Source: Lachnoclostridium phytofermentans
Lineage (GTDB): Bacteria; Bacillota; Clostridia; Lachnospirales; Lachnospiraceae
Length of the DNA stretch: 64,000 nucleotides
Assembly (NCBI RefSeq): GCF_000733755.1
Contig: NZ_JPOF01000003.1
Span: forward strand, 186,001 to 250,000
Reading direction: 5' to 3'
Each line of letters opens with the position of its first letter. Position 1 is the first letter of the stretch. Below the pieces are notes generated by a model that ran no database searches, was not told the DNA's origin, and worked only from the letters and a program-made list of their open reading frames with translations. Below, one piece after another: positions 27,007 to 36,630 of this stretch. The translations under genes and the position numbers were made by a program.

Positions 27007-27343
27007 AATCTTATCCTTTCTGGTGCTTATTTTGTAATATCTTTCAGAACTAAATTATATTCCGATAGGTAACATACATCACATATACCACACCTTTTAT
27101 TAGAATCTGCCTCACAGTATCTAATAAGTTGTTTTATCTTTTTTCTCTATTCATGTGTGCTAAGCATATCTTAGTTGAGTTAATAAAATTAATATCTTAG
27201 ATTATATCTGTACAAAATAATTTCATTTCTTTCAACTTATCCTACCCAAAACAATAATAAACATGCAAAAGTACTCTTCGTGATCTTTTACTTGTCAAAA
27301 ATTACACTCAGAATCTAAGCCCTAAGTTTGTCATTGGTAAATG
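27007..27343. other. Intergenic region with dispersed hairpin element, copy 3
   Basis: No gene is visible in these 337 bases. Positions 27264-27298 hold the third and most diverged copy of the hairpin element (minus strand TGACAAGTAAAAGATCACGA then AGAGTACTTTTGCAT). As with copies 1 and 2 it lies just beyond the 3' end of a minus-strand gene, here the LysR regulator. Confidence 0.65.
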
Positions 27344-28249
27344 CTATATTTTATTATACTTACTTTCCTTTAGTAATGCAAGAAGCTTCCTCGCAGCAGT
27401 AGAATGTGTAAACCTCTGATTTTCAACGACACAAAAATGTCTGCTTGGAATATCTGTCTTTAATTTCACCTCAAATAATTCACCTTGTTTCATTAGTTCA
27501 CTTGCGAAATCTTCCACAACTAATCCAATTCCTAGACTTCTTTTCGCAAACTGCACTATCATATCGCTCGTTGCTAATTCAAACTCTGGTGATAAAACAA
27601 CGCCATGTGAACTTAAGTATTCATCTACATATCGTCTCGTACTAGTATCATTTTCTAAGCATATCACAGGAAGCTCGGTAAGCTCTTTATAATCTATGGT
27701 CTGACCTCTAAGATAATCAAATCGTTTTCCAGCTACAAAGATATCCTTGATTTCTTTAACCTTAAGTACACTATAGTCATCCGGTAAAGAAAATGGCTCA
27801 CTTACGATACCAAAATCAATTTGTCCATCTTGTAAAAAGGTAAGTGTCTCTGGCGTAGGTCCGTTGGTTACGATTACCTTTATCTTAGGATACTGGATAT
27901 GAAACTTTTCTAGATAAGGTAGCAAATAGTATTGCAATGTCATATCAGAAGCTCCAATTCTAATTTCTCCAGACTCTAGATTTAGCATCCGCTCTAAGCG
28001 TTCCTCCCCCTTTAGGATAAGTTCATATCCTTGCTTCACACATTGATATAAAACTTCTCCCTCCTTGGTTAAACGCATTCCTTTCGCTACTCTAACAAAG
28101 AGTTGACAATTAAGAACATTTTCTAATTGTTTTATTGCCTGACTGACCGCAGGTTGTGAAATACATACCCGTTTGGCCGCCAACGAAATACTGCCTTCTT
28201 TGGCGACATAGTAAAATATTTTATAGTATTCCAGATTGGCATTTGCCAT
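27344..28249 (-). CDS. LysR family transcriptional regulator
   Basis: A 301-residue LysR-type regulator. The winged helix-turn-helix is in residues 1-60 (GSISLAAKRVCISQPAVSQAIKQLE), joined to a periplasmic-binding-protein-like effector domain from about 88. The start of that domain, EIRIGASDMTLQYYLLPYLEKF, resembles CysB/CynR-like groups, but the effector is unknown. It follows the aldehyde dehydrogenase gene by 11 bases, in the same direction rather than divergent. It may therefore be controlled with it and could regulate that operon or a remote target. Confidence 0.93.
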   Translation of the reverse strand: MANANLEYYKIFYYVAKEGSISLAAKRVCISQPAVSQAIKQLENVLNCQLFVRVAKGMRLTKEGEVLYQCVKQGYELILKGEERLERMLNLESGEIRIGASDMTLQYYLLPYLEKFHIQYPKIKVIVTNGPTPETLTFLQDGQIDFGIVSEPFSLPDDYSVLKVKEIKDIFVAGKRFDYLRGQTIDYKELTELPVICLENDTSTRRYVDEYLSSHGVVLSPEFELATSDMIVQFAKRSLGIGLVVEDFASELMKQGELFEVKLKTDIPSRHFCVVENQRFTHSTAARKLLALLKESKYNKI

Positions 28250-28260
28250 AGGATCACTCC

Positions 28261-29646
28261 TTATTTTAAGAATTTACGAATCATCTTTAGATTCTTCTCC
28301 GTATATGGATGATATCTCATCGGAAGATCAAGCCAATTCGCTTTTTTCACAATGCTCTTCGTATGACTAAACGTACGAAAACTTTCAATTCCATGATAAC
28401 TTCCCATTCCACTAGCACCAACACCACCAAATCCCATATATGGTGTTGCAAGATGAATGATCGTATCGTTCACACATCCACCACCAAAAGAGATGTGTTT
28501 TAAGACTTTCTTTTCTATCTGCACATTCGTTGTAAATAAATAGCATGCCAATGGCTTTGGATGTCCTGTTACATATTCAATTACCTCTTCTATTGTTTGA
28601 TAAGTAAATACAGGAAGGATTGGCCCAAAAATCTCCTCTTTCATAATACTTGATTCCGCCAACACATTCTTTAGAACTGTTGGTTCAATTTTCCGTTCGT
28701 TCTCCTGTCCCTTCCCACCGATTACGATATCTTCTCCTTCAAGGAGTGAAAGTAATCTATGATAATGATGGTCATTAATTATTTTAGGAAGATTTTCATT
28801 CTTTAAGGGTTCCTCCCCAAAGAATTTGTGTATCCACATTCCCATTTTGCAAAGAAATTCTTCTTCAATCTCTTTCTGAACAAAAACATAATCAGGAGCA
28901 ACACAAGTTTGCCCTGAATTGAGGAATTTACCGAACGCAATACGCTTAGCTGCAAGATTAATATCAGCTGTTTTCTCAATGATACAAGGGCTTTTTCCTC
29001 CAAGCTCCAAGGATACCGGGGTTAAGTATTTGGCTGCTGCCTCCATAACAAGTTTACCAACGTGGGCACCTCCGGTAAAGAAAATATAATCAAACTCAGT
29101 AGCGAGTAACCCCTGATTTTCTTTTCTACCGCCTTCAATTACCGTGACATACTCCTTGGGAAAGCAAGCACTGATTAGTGTATTGATTATTTTTGACGTC
29201 TCTGCTGCATAGGCTGATGGCTTTAACACTGCACAGTTCCCTGCTGCAAGAGCTCCAATTAATGGCTCAATGCATAATTGAAATGGATAATTCCAAGGAG
29301 ACATGATTAGTACAACACCATAGGGTTCCGGGATAGTAAAGCTTTTTGATGGGAATTGTGCTAGTGGTGTTCTCACTTTTTTTGGCTTCGCCCATTTTCT
29401 CACATGTGCAATACAATGCCGTATTTCATCAAGTACCATACCGATTTCCGTCATATAAGCTTCAAAATTCGACTTATTTAAGTCCTTCTTTAAAGCCTCC
29501 ATAATTTCTGCTTCCCGCTTTTGTATCTCAGATTGAAGTTTCCGTAGTGCTTGAATTCTAAAATCTATTTGCTTTGTCTTACCAGTGCGAAAAAAAATCC
29601 TTTGTCTTTTCACAATTTTTTTATACTCTAATTCCATCTCACTCAT
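28261..29646 (-). CDS. Aldehyde dehydrogenase (class 3 type)
   Basis: A 461-residue NAD(P)-dependent aldehyde dehydrogenase. The catalytic cysteine is C248 in NSGQTCVAPDYV and the general base is E214 in SLELGGKSP; MSPWNYPFQL is the start of the cofactor site. The length and motifs fit the class 3/fatty aldehyde/coniferyl aldehyde group (B. subtilis YwdH-like). The C-terminus ends with a basic segment after TKSIVKKANW, and one weakly hydrophobic stretch might touch the membrane. A plausible role is oxidation of aldehydes from plant material or fermentation. AGGAGGT four bases before the ATG fixes the start. It leads the lysR gene in one operon. Confidence 0.92.
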   Translation of the reverse strand: MSEMELEYKKIVKRQRIFFRTGKTKQIDFRIQALRKLQSEIQKREAEIMEALKKDLNKSNFEAYMTEIGMVLDEIRHCIAHVRKWAKPKKVRTPLAQFPSKSFTIPEPYGVVLIMSPWNYPFQLCIEPLIGALAAGNCAVLKPSAYAAETSKIINTLISACFPKEYVTVIEGGRKENQGLLATEFDYIFFTGGAHVGKLVMEAAAKYLTPVSLELGGKSPCIIEKTADINLAAKRIAFGKFLNSGQTCVAPDYVFVQKEIEEEFLCKMGMWIHKFFGEEPLKNENLPKIINDHHYHRLLSLLEGEDIVIGGKGQENERKIEPTVLKNVLAESSIMKEEIFGPILPVFTYQTIEEVIEYVTGHPKPLACYLFTTNVQIEKKVLKHISFGGGCVNDTIIHLATPYMGFGGVGASGMGSYHGIESFRTFSHTKSIVKKANWLDLPMRYHPYTEKNLKMIRKFLK

Positions 29647-29902
29647 CGCTACCTCCTATCATTCTCGTAACATTATGGAATCTTTTCCTAAAAGTTTACG
29701 CTTTATCAGTACCAATTATAAAGCATCAAATGAAATTATATTTGTCTAAATAAAATTATTACTCATGTTGTCTACTCAATCTTAGTATATTATACTATAA
29801 CGAGAGAAAGGTTAAAAGGATATTTAATTTTTCACTACTATAAAACATTTATGTAGAAGCTTTAGACTATAATATAATAAAGAAAGCGAATTAGGAGGTG
29901 CT

Positions 29903-30352
29903 ATGAAAATTGTAGTGGATGCAGACGCATGCCCAGTGAAGGGAATTATTGAACGAATCGCAAAGATCCATCAAATCGAAGTTATCATGTTTATTGATAC
30001 TAGTCATGAACTATACTCAGACTATAGTAAAGTAATTACCGTGAGTAAAGCACCCGATGCAGTTGATTTTGCACTTCTAAATCAAACCAATCCTAACGAT
30101 ATCGTAATTACACAGGATTATGGAGTGGCAGCAATGGCACTTGGTAAGAAAGCAAAAGCATTGCATCCAAGCGGAAAGATATTTACCAACGATAACATTA
30201 ATCAAATGCTATTTGAACGTCATATCGCAAAAGAGCAACGTCGTCATGGGAAGCAAAACTCCCGATGCAAATATAATAAAAAACGGACTGCCCAAGATGA
30301 CATCCGTTTTGAATCTTCTTTAAATGATTTGTTAAAGTCTTTTCCAAACTGA
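29903..30352 (+). CDS. UPF0178/DUF188 family protein (YaiI/YqxD type)
   Basis: A 149-residue protein that begins MKIVVDADACPVKGII and ends with RHGKQNSRCKYNKKR and FESSLNDLL, matching the UPF0178 family along its length. A PIN-like fold with conserved aspartates (D6, D8, and D74 in VITQDYG) suggests nucleic acid or nucleotide work, but the activity is not established. AGGAGGTGCT precedes the ATG and a TATAAT-like box lies near 29870. It is a single plus-strand gene among minus-strand neighbours. Confidence 0.9.
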   Translation: MKIVVDADACPVKGIIERIAKIHQIEVIMFIDTSHELYSDYSKVITVSKAPDAVDFALLNQTNPNDIVITQDYGVAAMALGKKAKALHPSGKIFTNDNINQMLFERHIAKEQRRHGKQNSRCKYNKKRTAQDDIRFESSLNDLLKSFPN

Positions 30353-30403
30353 CCGCAGGAATGGTTCCCCACAACCTTCCTGCTAATCAGTGCTTCACGT
30401 TTC

Positions 30404-30667
30404 CTATGTAGCACTACAAGTGCTAACAAATCTTATCCTTCTAGAAAATAACTCCTCCTCGAAATGTTGAATATAACGTTGCCAAATATCGTAATTTGGA
30501 TGCTTGGGATACTTCGCTGAAAACTGAGCCAACATATCGAGGCAGCGTTCGATATAAGCATTACCAACCTTAGATATTACTACATAATCCCCATTGAGTG
30601 TCTGCCACCGTGAATAGTCCTGCACTTCTTCTTGTAGTGCATCATTTGTAAAAATCTTAATATACAT
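30404..30667 (-). CDS. Small conserved-looking hypothetical protein
   Basis: An 87-residue acidic protein beginning MYIKIFTNDALQEEVQDYS. It contains several aromatic residues and a region NAYIERCLDMLAQFSAKYPKHP, but no family I recognise. The frame extends 17 codons upstream to 30718; GGGTGGTG near 30685 suits the internal ATG at 30667. It overlaps no other gene and converges on the UPF0178 gene. An inverted repeat surrounds its predicted -10 box. It looks like a real small gene but the function is unknown. Confidence 0.55.
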   Translation of the reverse strand: MYIKIFTNDALQEEVQDYSRWQTLNGDYVVISKVGNAYIERCLDMLAQFSAKYPKHPNYDIWQRYIQHFEEELFSRRIRFVSTCSAT

Positions 30668-30677
30668 CAAAAAATCA

Positions 30678-30713
30678 CCACCCAATAGCCTATTATATGC
30701 AGCTACTGGGTGG
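30678..30713 (-). promoter_or_regulatory. CCACCCA/TGGGTGG dyad over a -10-like box
   Basis: CCACCCA (30678-30684) and TGGGTGG (30707-30713) are inverted repeats with inner AGC/GCT. The middle contains TATAAT on the minus strand. The dyad could be an operator around the promoter, or a leader hairpin that covers the ribosome binding site of the small gene. Confidence 0.45.
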
Positions 30714-30810
30714 ATCATGTTAAATTCTTTCTCTTGAATATAAAATTAGGTAATTTTGCACAACTTAAAATGCAATTAATCAATTCATTTCACTATAATG
30801 CTTGATAGAT

Positions 30811-32244
30811 TTATACGTTAATTTCAGCCTTTAACCCAAGTAACTCTTTATTCTCTTCAAGGATAGGTCGAAGTACTAACTCAATAAATTCTTCGGTTTG
30901 CTCTTTGGCTCTTCCGGTATAGCGTGATGGTTCCATTACCTTTTTCAAGTCCTCTAAGGTCATATTAAAGGCAGGATCTGCTGCAATTAATTCTAAGAGG
31001 TTATTCTCTAATCCAAGCTCTTTTACATTACGACCAGCTTCCATGCTAAGAGTACGGATCTTTTCATGGAGTTCTTGACGGTCGCCACCAGCTTTCACAG
31101 CATCCATCATAATGTTTTCAGTCGCCATAAATGGAAGTTCTGACATTAGGCGTTTTTCAATTACCTTTGGATAAACTACTAAGCCATCTACGACATTCAT
31201 ATATAAGTCAAGGATACCATCGATTGCAAGGAATGCTTCTGGTACACTAAGACGTTTATTTGCAGAGTCATCTAAGGTTCTTTCAAACCACTGTGTAGCC
31301 GATGTAATTGCTGGATTTAAGGCATCAACCATGACATAACGAGCCAGGGAGGCGATACGCTCACTTCTCATAGGATTTCTTTTATATGCCATTGCGGAGG
31401 AACCAATCTGATTTTTTTCAAATGGCTCTTCAATTTCTTTTAAATGCTGAAGTAAACGGATATCATTGCTAAATTTATGAGCACTTGCTGCAATTCCTGC
31501 AAGTACATTTAAAACTCTCGTATCTACCTTTCTGGAATATGTCTGACCAGAAACTGCAAAACAATCCTCAAATCCCATCTTCTTTGCAATCAGCGCATCT
31601 AACTTCTTTATCTTCTCATGATCACCATCAAATAATTCTAAAAAGCTTGCCTGAGTGCCTGTGGTTCCTTTTGAACCAAGTAATTTCATGCAAGATAAGG
31701 TATGCTCGAGATCTTCTAAATCAAGTACCAATTCCTGTAACCATAGAGTTGCTCTTTTACCTACAGTTGTTGGCTGTGCTGGTTGAAAATGGGTAAATGC
31801 AAGTGTTGGGAGATCACGATATTCCATAGCAAATTTCGATAGTTCTTCCATAACACAAACTAGCTTCTTCTTAACCAGTTTTAAACCTTCTGTCATAACA
31901 ATAATATCCGTATTATCACCAACATAACAGGAAGTAGCTCCAAGGTGAATGATTCCTTTTGCAGTTGGGCATTGAACACCATACGCATATACGTGTGACA
32001 TTACGTCATGGCGAACCAAACGTTCTCTTTCTTTCGCCACCTCATAATTAATGTCGTCTTGATGCGCTTTTAATTCTTCTACTTGTTCTTTGGTCACTGG
32101 TAAACCAAGCTCATGCTCAGCTTCTGCTAATGCAATCCAAAGTTTTCTCCAAGTACGAAATTTCATGTCTGGTGAAAAGATGTATTGCATCTCCTTGCTT
32201 GCATATCGTTCTGACAACGGACTTACATAGTTATCTTGACTCAT
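30811..32244 (-). CDS. purB: Adenylosuccinate lyase
   Basis: A 477-residue member of the fumarase/aspartase superfamily. It cleaves SAICAR to AICAR and adenylosuccinate to AMP in purine synthesis. The family signature is [15 protein letters not shown] (near 285-299), with [14 protein letters not shown] near 105-118 and the active-site His region in [13 protein letters not shown]. The start at 32244 ([14 protein letters not shown]) is chosen from AAGGTT upstream and typical family length; the frame reaches 11 codons further to 32277. It is the third gene of the purC-purF-purB group. Confidence 0.95.
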   Translation of the reverse strand: MSQDNYVSPLSERYASKEMQYIFSPDMKFRTWRKLWIALAEAEHELGLPVTKEQVEELKAHQDDINYEVAKERERLVRHDVMSHVYAYGVQCPTAKGIIHLGATSCYVGDNTDIIVMTEGLKLVKKKLVCVMEELSKFAMEYRDLPTLAFTHFQPAQPTTVGKRATLWLQELVLDLEDLEHTLSCMKLLGSKGTTGTQASFLELFDGDHEKIKKLDALIAKKMGFEDCFAVSGQTYSRKVDTRVLNVLAGIAASAHKFSNDIRLLQHLKEIEEPFEKNQIGSSAMAYKRNPMRSERIASLARYVMVDALNPAITSATQWFERTLDDSANKRLSVPEAFLAIDGILDLYMNVVDGLVVYPKVIEKRLMSELPFMATENIMMDAVKAGGDRQELHEKIRTLSMEAGRNVKELGLENNLLELIAADPAFNMTLEDLKKVMEPSRYTGRAKEQTEEFIELVLRPILEENKELLGLKAEINV

Positions 32245-32413
32245 TGTAAACCAACCTTTCCTATCTCTTGTTTTCATTTATTATTCATACTATAGTTCCT
32301 ACAACAGACTGTTCTAAGGTAATGCTTTTAGTGTAGTACTTTTTTTAGTTCTACAATTGTTTTAGGTAATGCTTTTGTTTTCATTTGTTACCATTAAAAC
32401 ACAAGCAGACTCT

Positions 32414-33850
32414 TTAAGCATCGTATTCTCCACGGATATCTTCCGTCGGAGGATCGATAGGATAACGCCCAGTAAAACATGCATCACAATATCCTAAATC
32501 ACCCTCAATTAATTCACTAAGGCGATTCACAGACAGATATCCTAAAGAATCGGCACCAATAATCTTACAAATCTGTTCTACGGTATTATTATGTGCAATT
32601 AATTGATCATCCGATGGTACATCGGTACCAAAATAACATGGATATAAAAATGGCGGAGAGCTTATTCTAACATGAACTTCCTTTGCTCCTGCTGCTTTTA
32701 ACATACCGACAATCCTTGCACAAGTAGTACCTCTAACAATTGAATCATCTATCATGACTACTCTTTTCCCTTTTACTGCTTCTTGTAGCACATTTAATTT
32801 AATTCTAACGCTGGACTCACGAATCGCTTGCTTAGGCTTAATAAAGGTTCGTCCGACATAACTATTCTTCACAAATGCCATGCCATATGGAATCCCTGTC
32901 TCCATAGCAAATCCCATCGCCGCTGCGTTTCCTGAATCCGGAACACCAACTACCAAATCTGCCTCCGCAGGATGCTCCTGAGCTAAGATACGTCCTGCCA
33001 TAATTCTACTGTTATAAACACTAACTTGATCAATCTTACTATCTGGTCTTGCAAAATAAATATATTCAAAGATACACTTTGCCTTCTTTGTTTGGCACAT
33101 AGAGGTATCTGATAATATTCCTTCTTTCGTAATGGTTACAATCTCACCTGGTAAAACATCCCGAATAAATGTTGCATTCACAGCATCAAGAGCACAACTT
33201 TCACTCGCAAGAATATACGTATTTTCTCTTTTTCCAATACAAAGAGGTCGAAAACCAAACGGATCTCTTGCCCCTATTAACTTACGTGGGCTCATAACAA
33301 TCAAGGAATAGGAACCTTTTATCTTCAGCATTGCATTCTTCACAGCACCTTCTACATTTGCTGTCTTTAATCGCTCTCTTGCAATATGATATGCAATAAC
33401 TTCAGAATCAATCGTTGTTTGAAAAATTGCTCCGGTATATTCTAATTCTTTTCTTAACTCAGGCGCATTCACAATATTCCCATTATGAGCAAGTGCAAGA
33501 GTACCTTTTACATAGTTTAATACAAGCGGCTGAGTATTTGCAATATTACTTGCTCCCGCAGTAGAATACCGAACATGCCCCACACCAATATCCCCGCGAA
33601 GTGACTCTAAACCTTCTGGCGTAAAAACTTCATTCACCAGTCCCATTCCCTTCATCGAGGAAACTCTACCCTTAGGTCCTAGTGTATCACTAACCGCAAT
33701 ACCACAGCTCTCCTGTCCACGATGTTGTAATGCGAAAAGGCCGTAATAAATCGAACCTGCTACGTCTCCACCATCCAAATCATAGACGCCAAAAACACCG
33801 CATTCTTCATGGATTTCCTCTGAGATCAATTCATTGATTCTTTCTGCCAT
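32414..33850 (-). CDS. purF: Amidophosphoribosyltransferase
   Basis: A 478-residue enzyme that starts purine synthesis by making phosphoribosylamine from PRPP and glutamine. A 16-residue propeptide precedes C17 in CGVFGVYD, the glutaminase nucleophile exposed after cleavage. The PRPP loop is VVMIDDSIVRGTTC near 355-368. Cysteines in QTKKAKCIFEY and the C-terminal YCDACFTGRYP fit the Fe-S type known from B. subtilis. AAAGGAAAAGG precedes the ATG. It lies 107 bp downstream of purC, separated by a hairpin. Confidence 0.96.
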   Translation of the reverse strand: MAERINELISEEIHEECGVFGVYDLDGGDVAGSIYYGLFALQHRGQESCGIAVSDTLGPKGRVSSMKGMGLVNEVFTPEGLESLRGDIGVGHVRYSTAGASNIANTQPLVLNYVKGTLALAHNGNIVNAPELRKELEYTGAIFQTTIDSEVIAYHIARERLKTANVEGAVKNAMLKIKGSYSLIVMSPRKLIGARDPFGFRPLCIGKRENTYILASESCALDAVNATFIRDVLPGEIVTITKEGILSDTSMCQTKKAKCIFEYIYFARPDSKIDQVSVYNSRIMAGRILAQEHPAEADLVVGVPDSGNAAAMGFAMETGIPYGMAFVKNSYVGRTFIKPKQAIRESSVRIKLNVLQEAVKGKRVVMIDDSIVRGTTCARIVGMLKAAGAKEVHVRISSPPFLYPCYFGTDVPSDDQLIAHNNTVEQICKIIGADSLGYLSVNRLSELIEGDLGYCDACFTGRYPIDPPTEDIRGEYDA

Positions 33851-33903
33851 CGCCTTTTCCTTTCTAATGCTAAACTGCTTTCATTGCTGTGAAAATGAGT
33901 AAC

Positions 33904-33941
33904 AAAAGGGGATGTCGCATGTTTTTGCGTCAACCCCTTTT
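33904..33941 (-). terminator. Hairpin between purC and purF
   Basis: AAAAGGGG (33904-33911) pairs with CCCCTTTT (33934-33941), with an inner CGC/GCG. The trailing TTTTG makes it terminator-like. It may reduce rather than abolish read-through from purC into purF. Confidence 0.65.
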
Positions 33942-33957
33942 ACATCATTGTAAAATA

Positions 33958-34665
33958 TTATTCAATTCCAAGTCTTTTAAATACTTCCTGATAAGCGTCC
34001 TCAACATTACCAAGGTCTCTACGGAAACGATCCTTATCTAATTTCTCACGGGTCTTAATGTCCCATAAGCGGCAAGTATCTGGAGAAATCTCATCGGCAA
34101 GAATGATCTGATCATGATATCTACCAAATTCAATCTTAAAATCAATTAGCTCTATACCAATGCTTTCAAAATACTTTATCATTACTTCATTTACTTTATA
34201 TGCATACTTAGAAATCGTATCAATCTCTTCCTGAGTAGCAAGACCAAGTGCTCTTGCATAAGATGAATTAATCATTGGATCTCCAAGTGCATCGTCTTTA
34301 TATGAAAATTCCAAGGTAGGACATAATAACTTCTTGCCTTCTTCCATTCCTAACTTCTTCGCAAAACTTCCTGCGGATACATTACGAATAATAACTTCAA
34401 GTGGAACAATCTGAACTTTCTTTACGGCGGTCTCTCTATCACTTAACTCTTCAATATAATGAGTTGGCACGCCTTCTTTTTCTAACTGCTTCATTATGTA
34501 GTTAGACATTCTGTTATTAATCACGCCTTTTCCTACAATAGTTCCTCTCTTCTCACCGTTGAATGCGGTTGCATCATCTTTGTAATCTACGATCAATACA
34601 TCCTCAACGTCGGTTTTGTACACTTTCTTGGCTTTACCTTCATAAAGTTGTTCTAACTTTGTCAT
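33958..34665 (-). CDS. purC: SAICAR synthetase (phosphoribosylaminoimidazole-succinocarboxamide synthase)
   Basis: A 235-residue enzyme that adds aspartate to CAIR with ATP. Motifs are [13 protein letters not shown] at the N-terminus, [16 protein letters not shown] (near 93-108), [10 protein letters not shown] and [13 protein letters not shown] (near 192-216). AGGAGGATAAT precedes the ATG. A possible promoter on the minus strand is TTGCCT (34760-34765) with TATAAT (34738-34743), 16 bp apart. No purine riboswitch was found in the leader. Confidence 0.96.
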   Translation of the reverse strand: MTKLEQLYEGKAKKVYKTDVEDVLIVDYKDDATAFNGEKRGTIVGKGVINNRMSNYIMKQLEKEGVPTHYIEELSDRETAVKKVQIVPLEVIIRNVSAGSFAKKLGMEEGKKLLCPTLEFSYKDDALGDPMINSSYARALGLATQEEIDTISKYAYKVNEVMIKYFESIGIELIDFKIEFGRYHDQIILADEISPDTCRLWDIKTREKLDKDRFRRDLGNVEDAYQEVFKRLGIE

Positions 34666-34940
34666 GTTAATTATCCTCCTTGTGCAAACACCTTACCCTG
34701 CGTTTTAAGCAACCACTTTTTCGCTGTTGCAATTTTAATTATATCGTAGCAACAAAATAAGGCAAGGGCTTTTTCTTACTTTAAGGCTCTAGCGTAAAAT
34801 TTCGGTTAAATGTACAAAAAGACAGTAGTTTTTTTGATAGTTTCTGTATAATAATTATTGCTTTTTTTCTAGTAAAATCAATGCTTATAAGCGTTATTAA
34901 TGTCATTTATCATCGGTATTAATAGACTGATTTTTTGACT

Positions 34941-35585
34941 TTATCTTAGACGTCGATTTTCATATTTTGCCATCATTTGAAGTTTGTTTTTGACGATATC
35001 AACACGCTCTTCAATCGTACCTTCAAAAACTGGCAAATCGAGGGCAATTTCGATATTTCCCATCGTACGCTCATCGATATTTTTTCTTATACTATATAAA
35101 ATTTCAAGTTTCTCCTCGCAATCTTTGGCATCAAGAAATGACATAAGATCAAGATTTGCTTCCGGATGCACTTCATACTTTGAAGAATTATCTGTTGTTC
35201 CTGATGGTTCTTTCTTAACTTTATCTATCAAACACTCATTCTTAGCTAACTGTTCCGTTGATAAGTCCTTATTTTGAGTGTCAAACTTTGCCTTCGCCAT
35301 GCTATTTGAATCTGCATTCTTATTCTGTACGGCTTCCCTATTAAGATCCTCTCTTAACTTATGGGTAAATCGATATTGCCTCGTCACATTCGGATATTTT
35401 TCATGATCCACCTCACTAAGAAACATAGAAAGAGGTCTAGCATATGTCTTAAAATCACCATAAAGAGCTTGATAAATCACAAGCTCTTCTCCTGTTTCGG
35501 AGTGCTTTGCAACAGTAATGATCTGATATAGCATGCCCTTAAAATGTTGATATAGTTGCCCTGGTTGCGGTATATTTCGATCCAA
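34941..35585 (-). CDS. DUF1653 domain protein
   Basis: A 214-residue protein with an N-terminal DUF1653 domain (residues 5-75: PGQLYQHFKGMLYQIITVAKHSETGEELVIYQ in two stretches, then MFLSEVDHEKYP). The middle is polar and low in complexity, and the C-terminus (about 145-214) is a helical segment of unknown kind. The translation start appears to be TTG at 35585 with GGGAGG ten bases upstream. It is the last gene after nrdG and a membrane protein gene, 61 bp away. No function is established for DUF1653. Confidence 0.8.
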   Translation of the reverse strand: MDRNIPQPGQLYQHFKGMLYQIITVAKHSETGEELVIYQALYGDFKTYARPLSMFLSEVDHEKYPNVTRQYRFTHKLREDLNREAVQNKNADSNSMAKAKFDTQNKDLSTEQLAKNECLIDKVKKEPSGTTDNSSKYEVHPEANLDLMSFLDAKDCEEKLEILYSIRKNIDERTMGNIEIALDLPVFEGTIEERVDIVKNKLQMMAKYENRRLR

Positions 35586-35646
35586 AATGATTCATCCTCC
35601 CTTTTATTAATCCACCTAAAAATCCTTATCTTTATCGCTTATCTAC

Positions 35647-36630
35647 CTATTTCCTAGCAGACAGATAATACTCTGCATATTCTTTTGTAATAAGTCTTGC
35701 ATTTACCATCTGTTTGATATACAGATGAAATTCATCATTACTTATCTTAGCTTCTGTGAGCTTCTGTAGTAACTTTTTGATTCTTCCTTTAAATTCAGAA
35801 ACCGTAATAACGCCATCCCTTAACATGATACTAAGCAAGTATGCTGCCTCAAAATATGGATTATGCATTTCGGGATCAGCGAATCTTCCCTCATAACTTA
35901 AATCAAGTTTTAACATATCCATTACGGTTCTAACAGAAGTGTTGGTTACTTTGATGTCTGGTGCCAGAACATATAAATTCTTTCGATATCCCTTTCTCCC
36001 ATCTTTTGAATCCTCGTAAAGAGTTGGTAGATAGGAGGAAAAAACAATATGAAGAAACGATGGCTTTTGAAACCCCTCATAGTCAAGTAGTGGATTTGCT
36101 ACCGCTCCCTTCTCATAGGTTATTTTTGAAACCTTTGACAAAGGAATCGTTACCTTTCTCGTCTCTTCTTCAAATAATAAGAGATTTAAATATCCTTGAT
36201 CCGCCCAAATATAAGCAGGACATTGTCTGATTTTTTCACTTTGACACAGATCAATCATAATTGGTTTATGATCTTTGTTTACCTTATATTTTATGAAGAT
36301 TCCTTTTACAGTCTCTTCATCATATTTTTCATAGATGTTTTCTTCTATGGATTCTTCCTCTTTTTGCTCTGTTGATGGGTTATCACTTAGCGCAAGTTCT
36401 GCGCGAGTTTTTTTCATGATTTGCTTCCCGGTTTTTTGAAACGAAAGTGAAGTAATAAAAAGAAACGCAACAAGAAAGCAAAATATCGCACTCATCCCCC
36501 ATAACGGCGATTTTTTTGCTATCGTAAATCCGATACTAATGCTACCGAATACTAATAAGAATATAGTCGCAAGAATATAACTCTTTGTCTTTTTATTACC
36601 GTACCGTAATCCGTTCCAAATTTTATTCAT
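35647..36630 (-). CDS. Membrane protein of unknown function, coupled to nrdG
   Basis: A 327-residue protein with two adjacent membrane segments (about 18-38 and 44-63) followed by a long soluble part. The soluble part includes a stretch rich in Glu and Lys, a beta-rich middle, and a C-terminal helical region with DGVITVSEFKGRIKKLLQKL, which recalls a short oligomerisation (SHOCT-like) motif. I recognise no characterised family. The start at 36630 uses GGAG six bases upstream and overlaps the nrdG stop codon by eight bases, so the two are translationally coupled. Confidence 0.75.
   Translation of the reverse strand: MNKIWNGLRYGNKKTKSYILATIFLLVFGSISIGFTIAKKSPLWGMSAIFCFLVAFLFITSLSFQKTGKQIMKKTRAELALSDNPSTEQKEEESIEENIYEKYDEETVKGIFIKYKVNKDHKPIMIDLCQSEKIRQCPAYIWADQGYLNLLLFEEETRKVTIPLSKVSKITYEKGAVANPLLDYEGFQKPSFLHIVFSSYLPTLYEDSKDGRKGYRKNLYVLAPDIKVTNTSVRTVMDMLKLDLSYEGRFADPEMHNPYFEAAYLLSIMLRDGVITVSEFKGRIKKLLQKLTEAKISNDEFHLYIKQMVNARLITKEYAEYYLSARK

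Noticed and set aside
32316-32384. Direct repeat AGGTAATGCTTTT upstream of purB
   Set aside because: Only two short copies in AT-rich DNA; it is not enough to claim an operator.
34666-34940. Purine riboswitch upstream of purC
   Set aside because: No paired-loop consensus of the purine aptamer was found; the leader is short.
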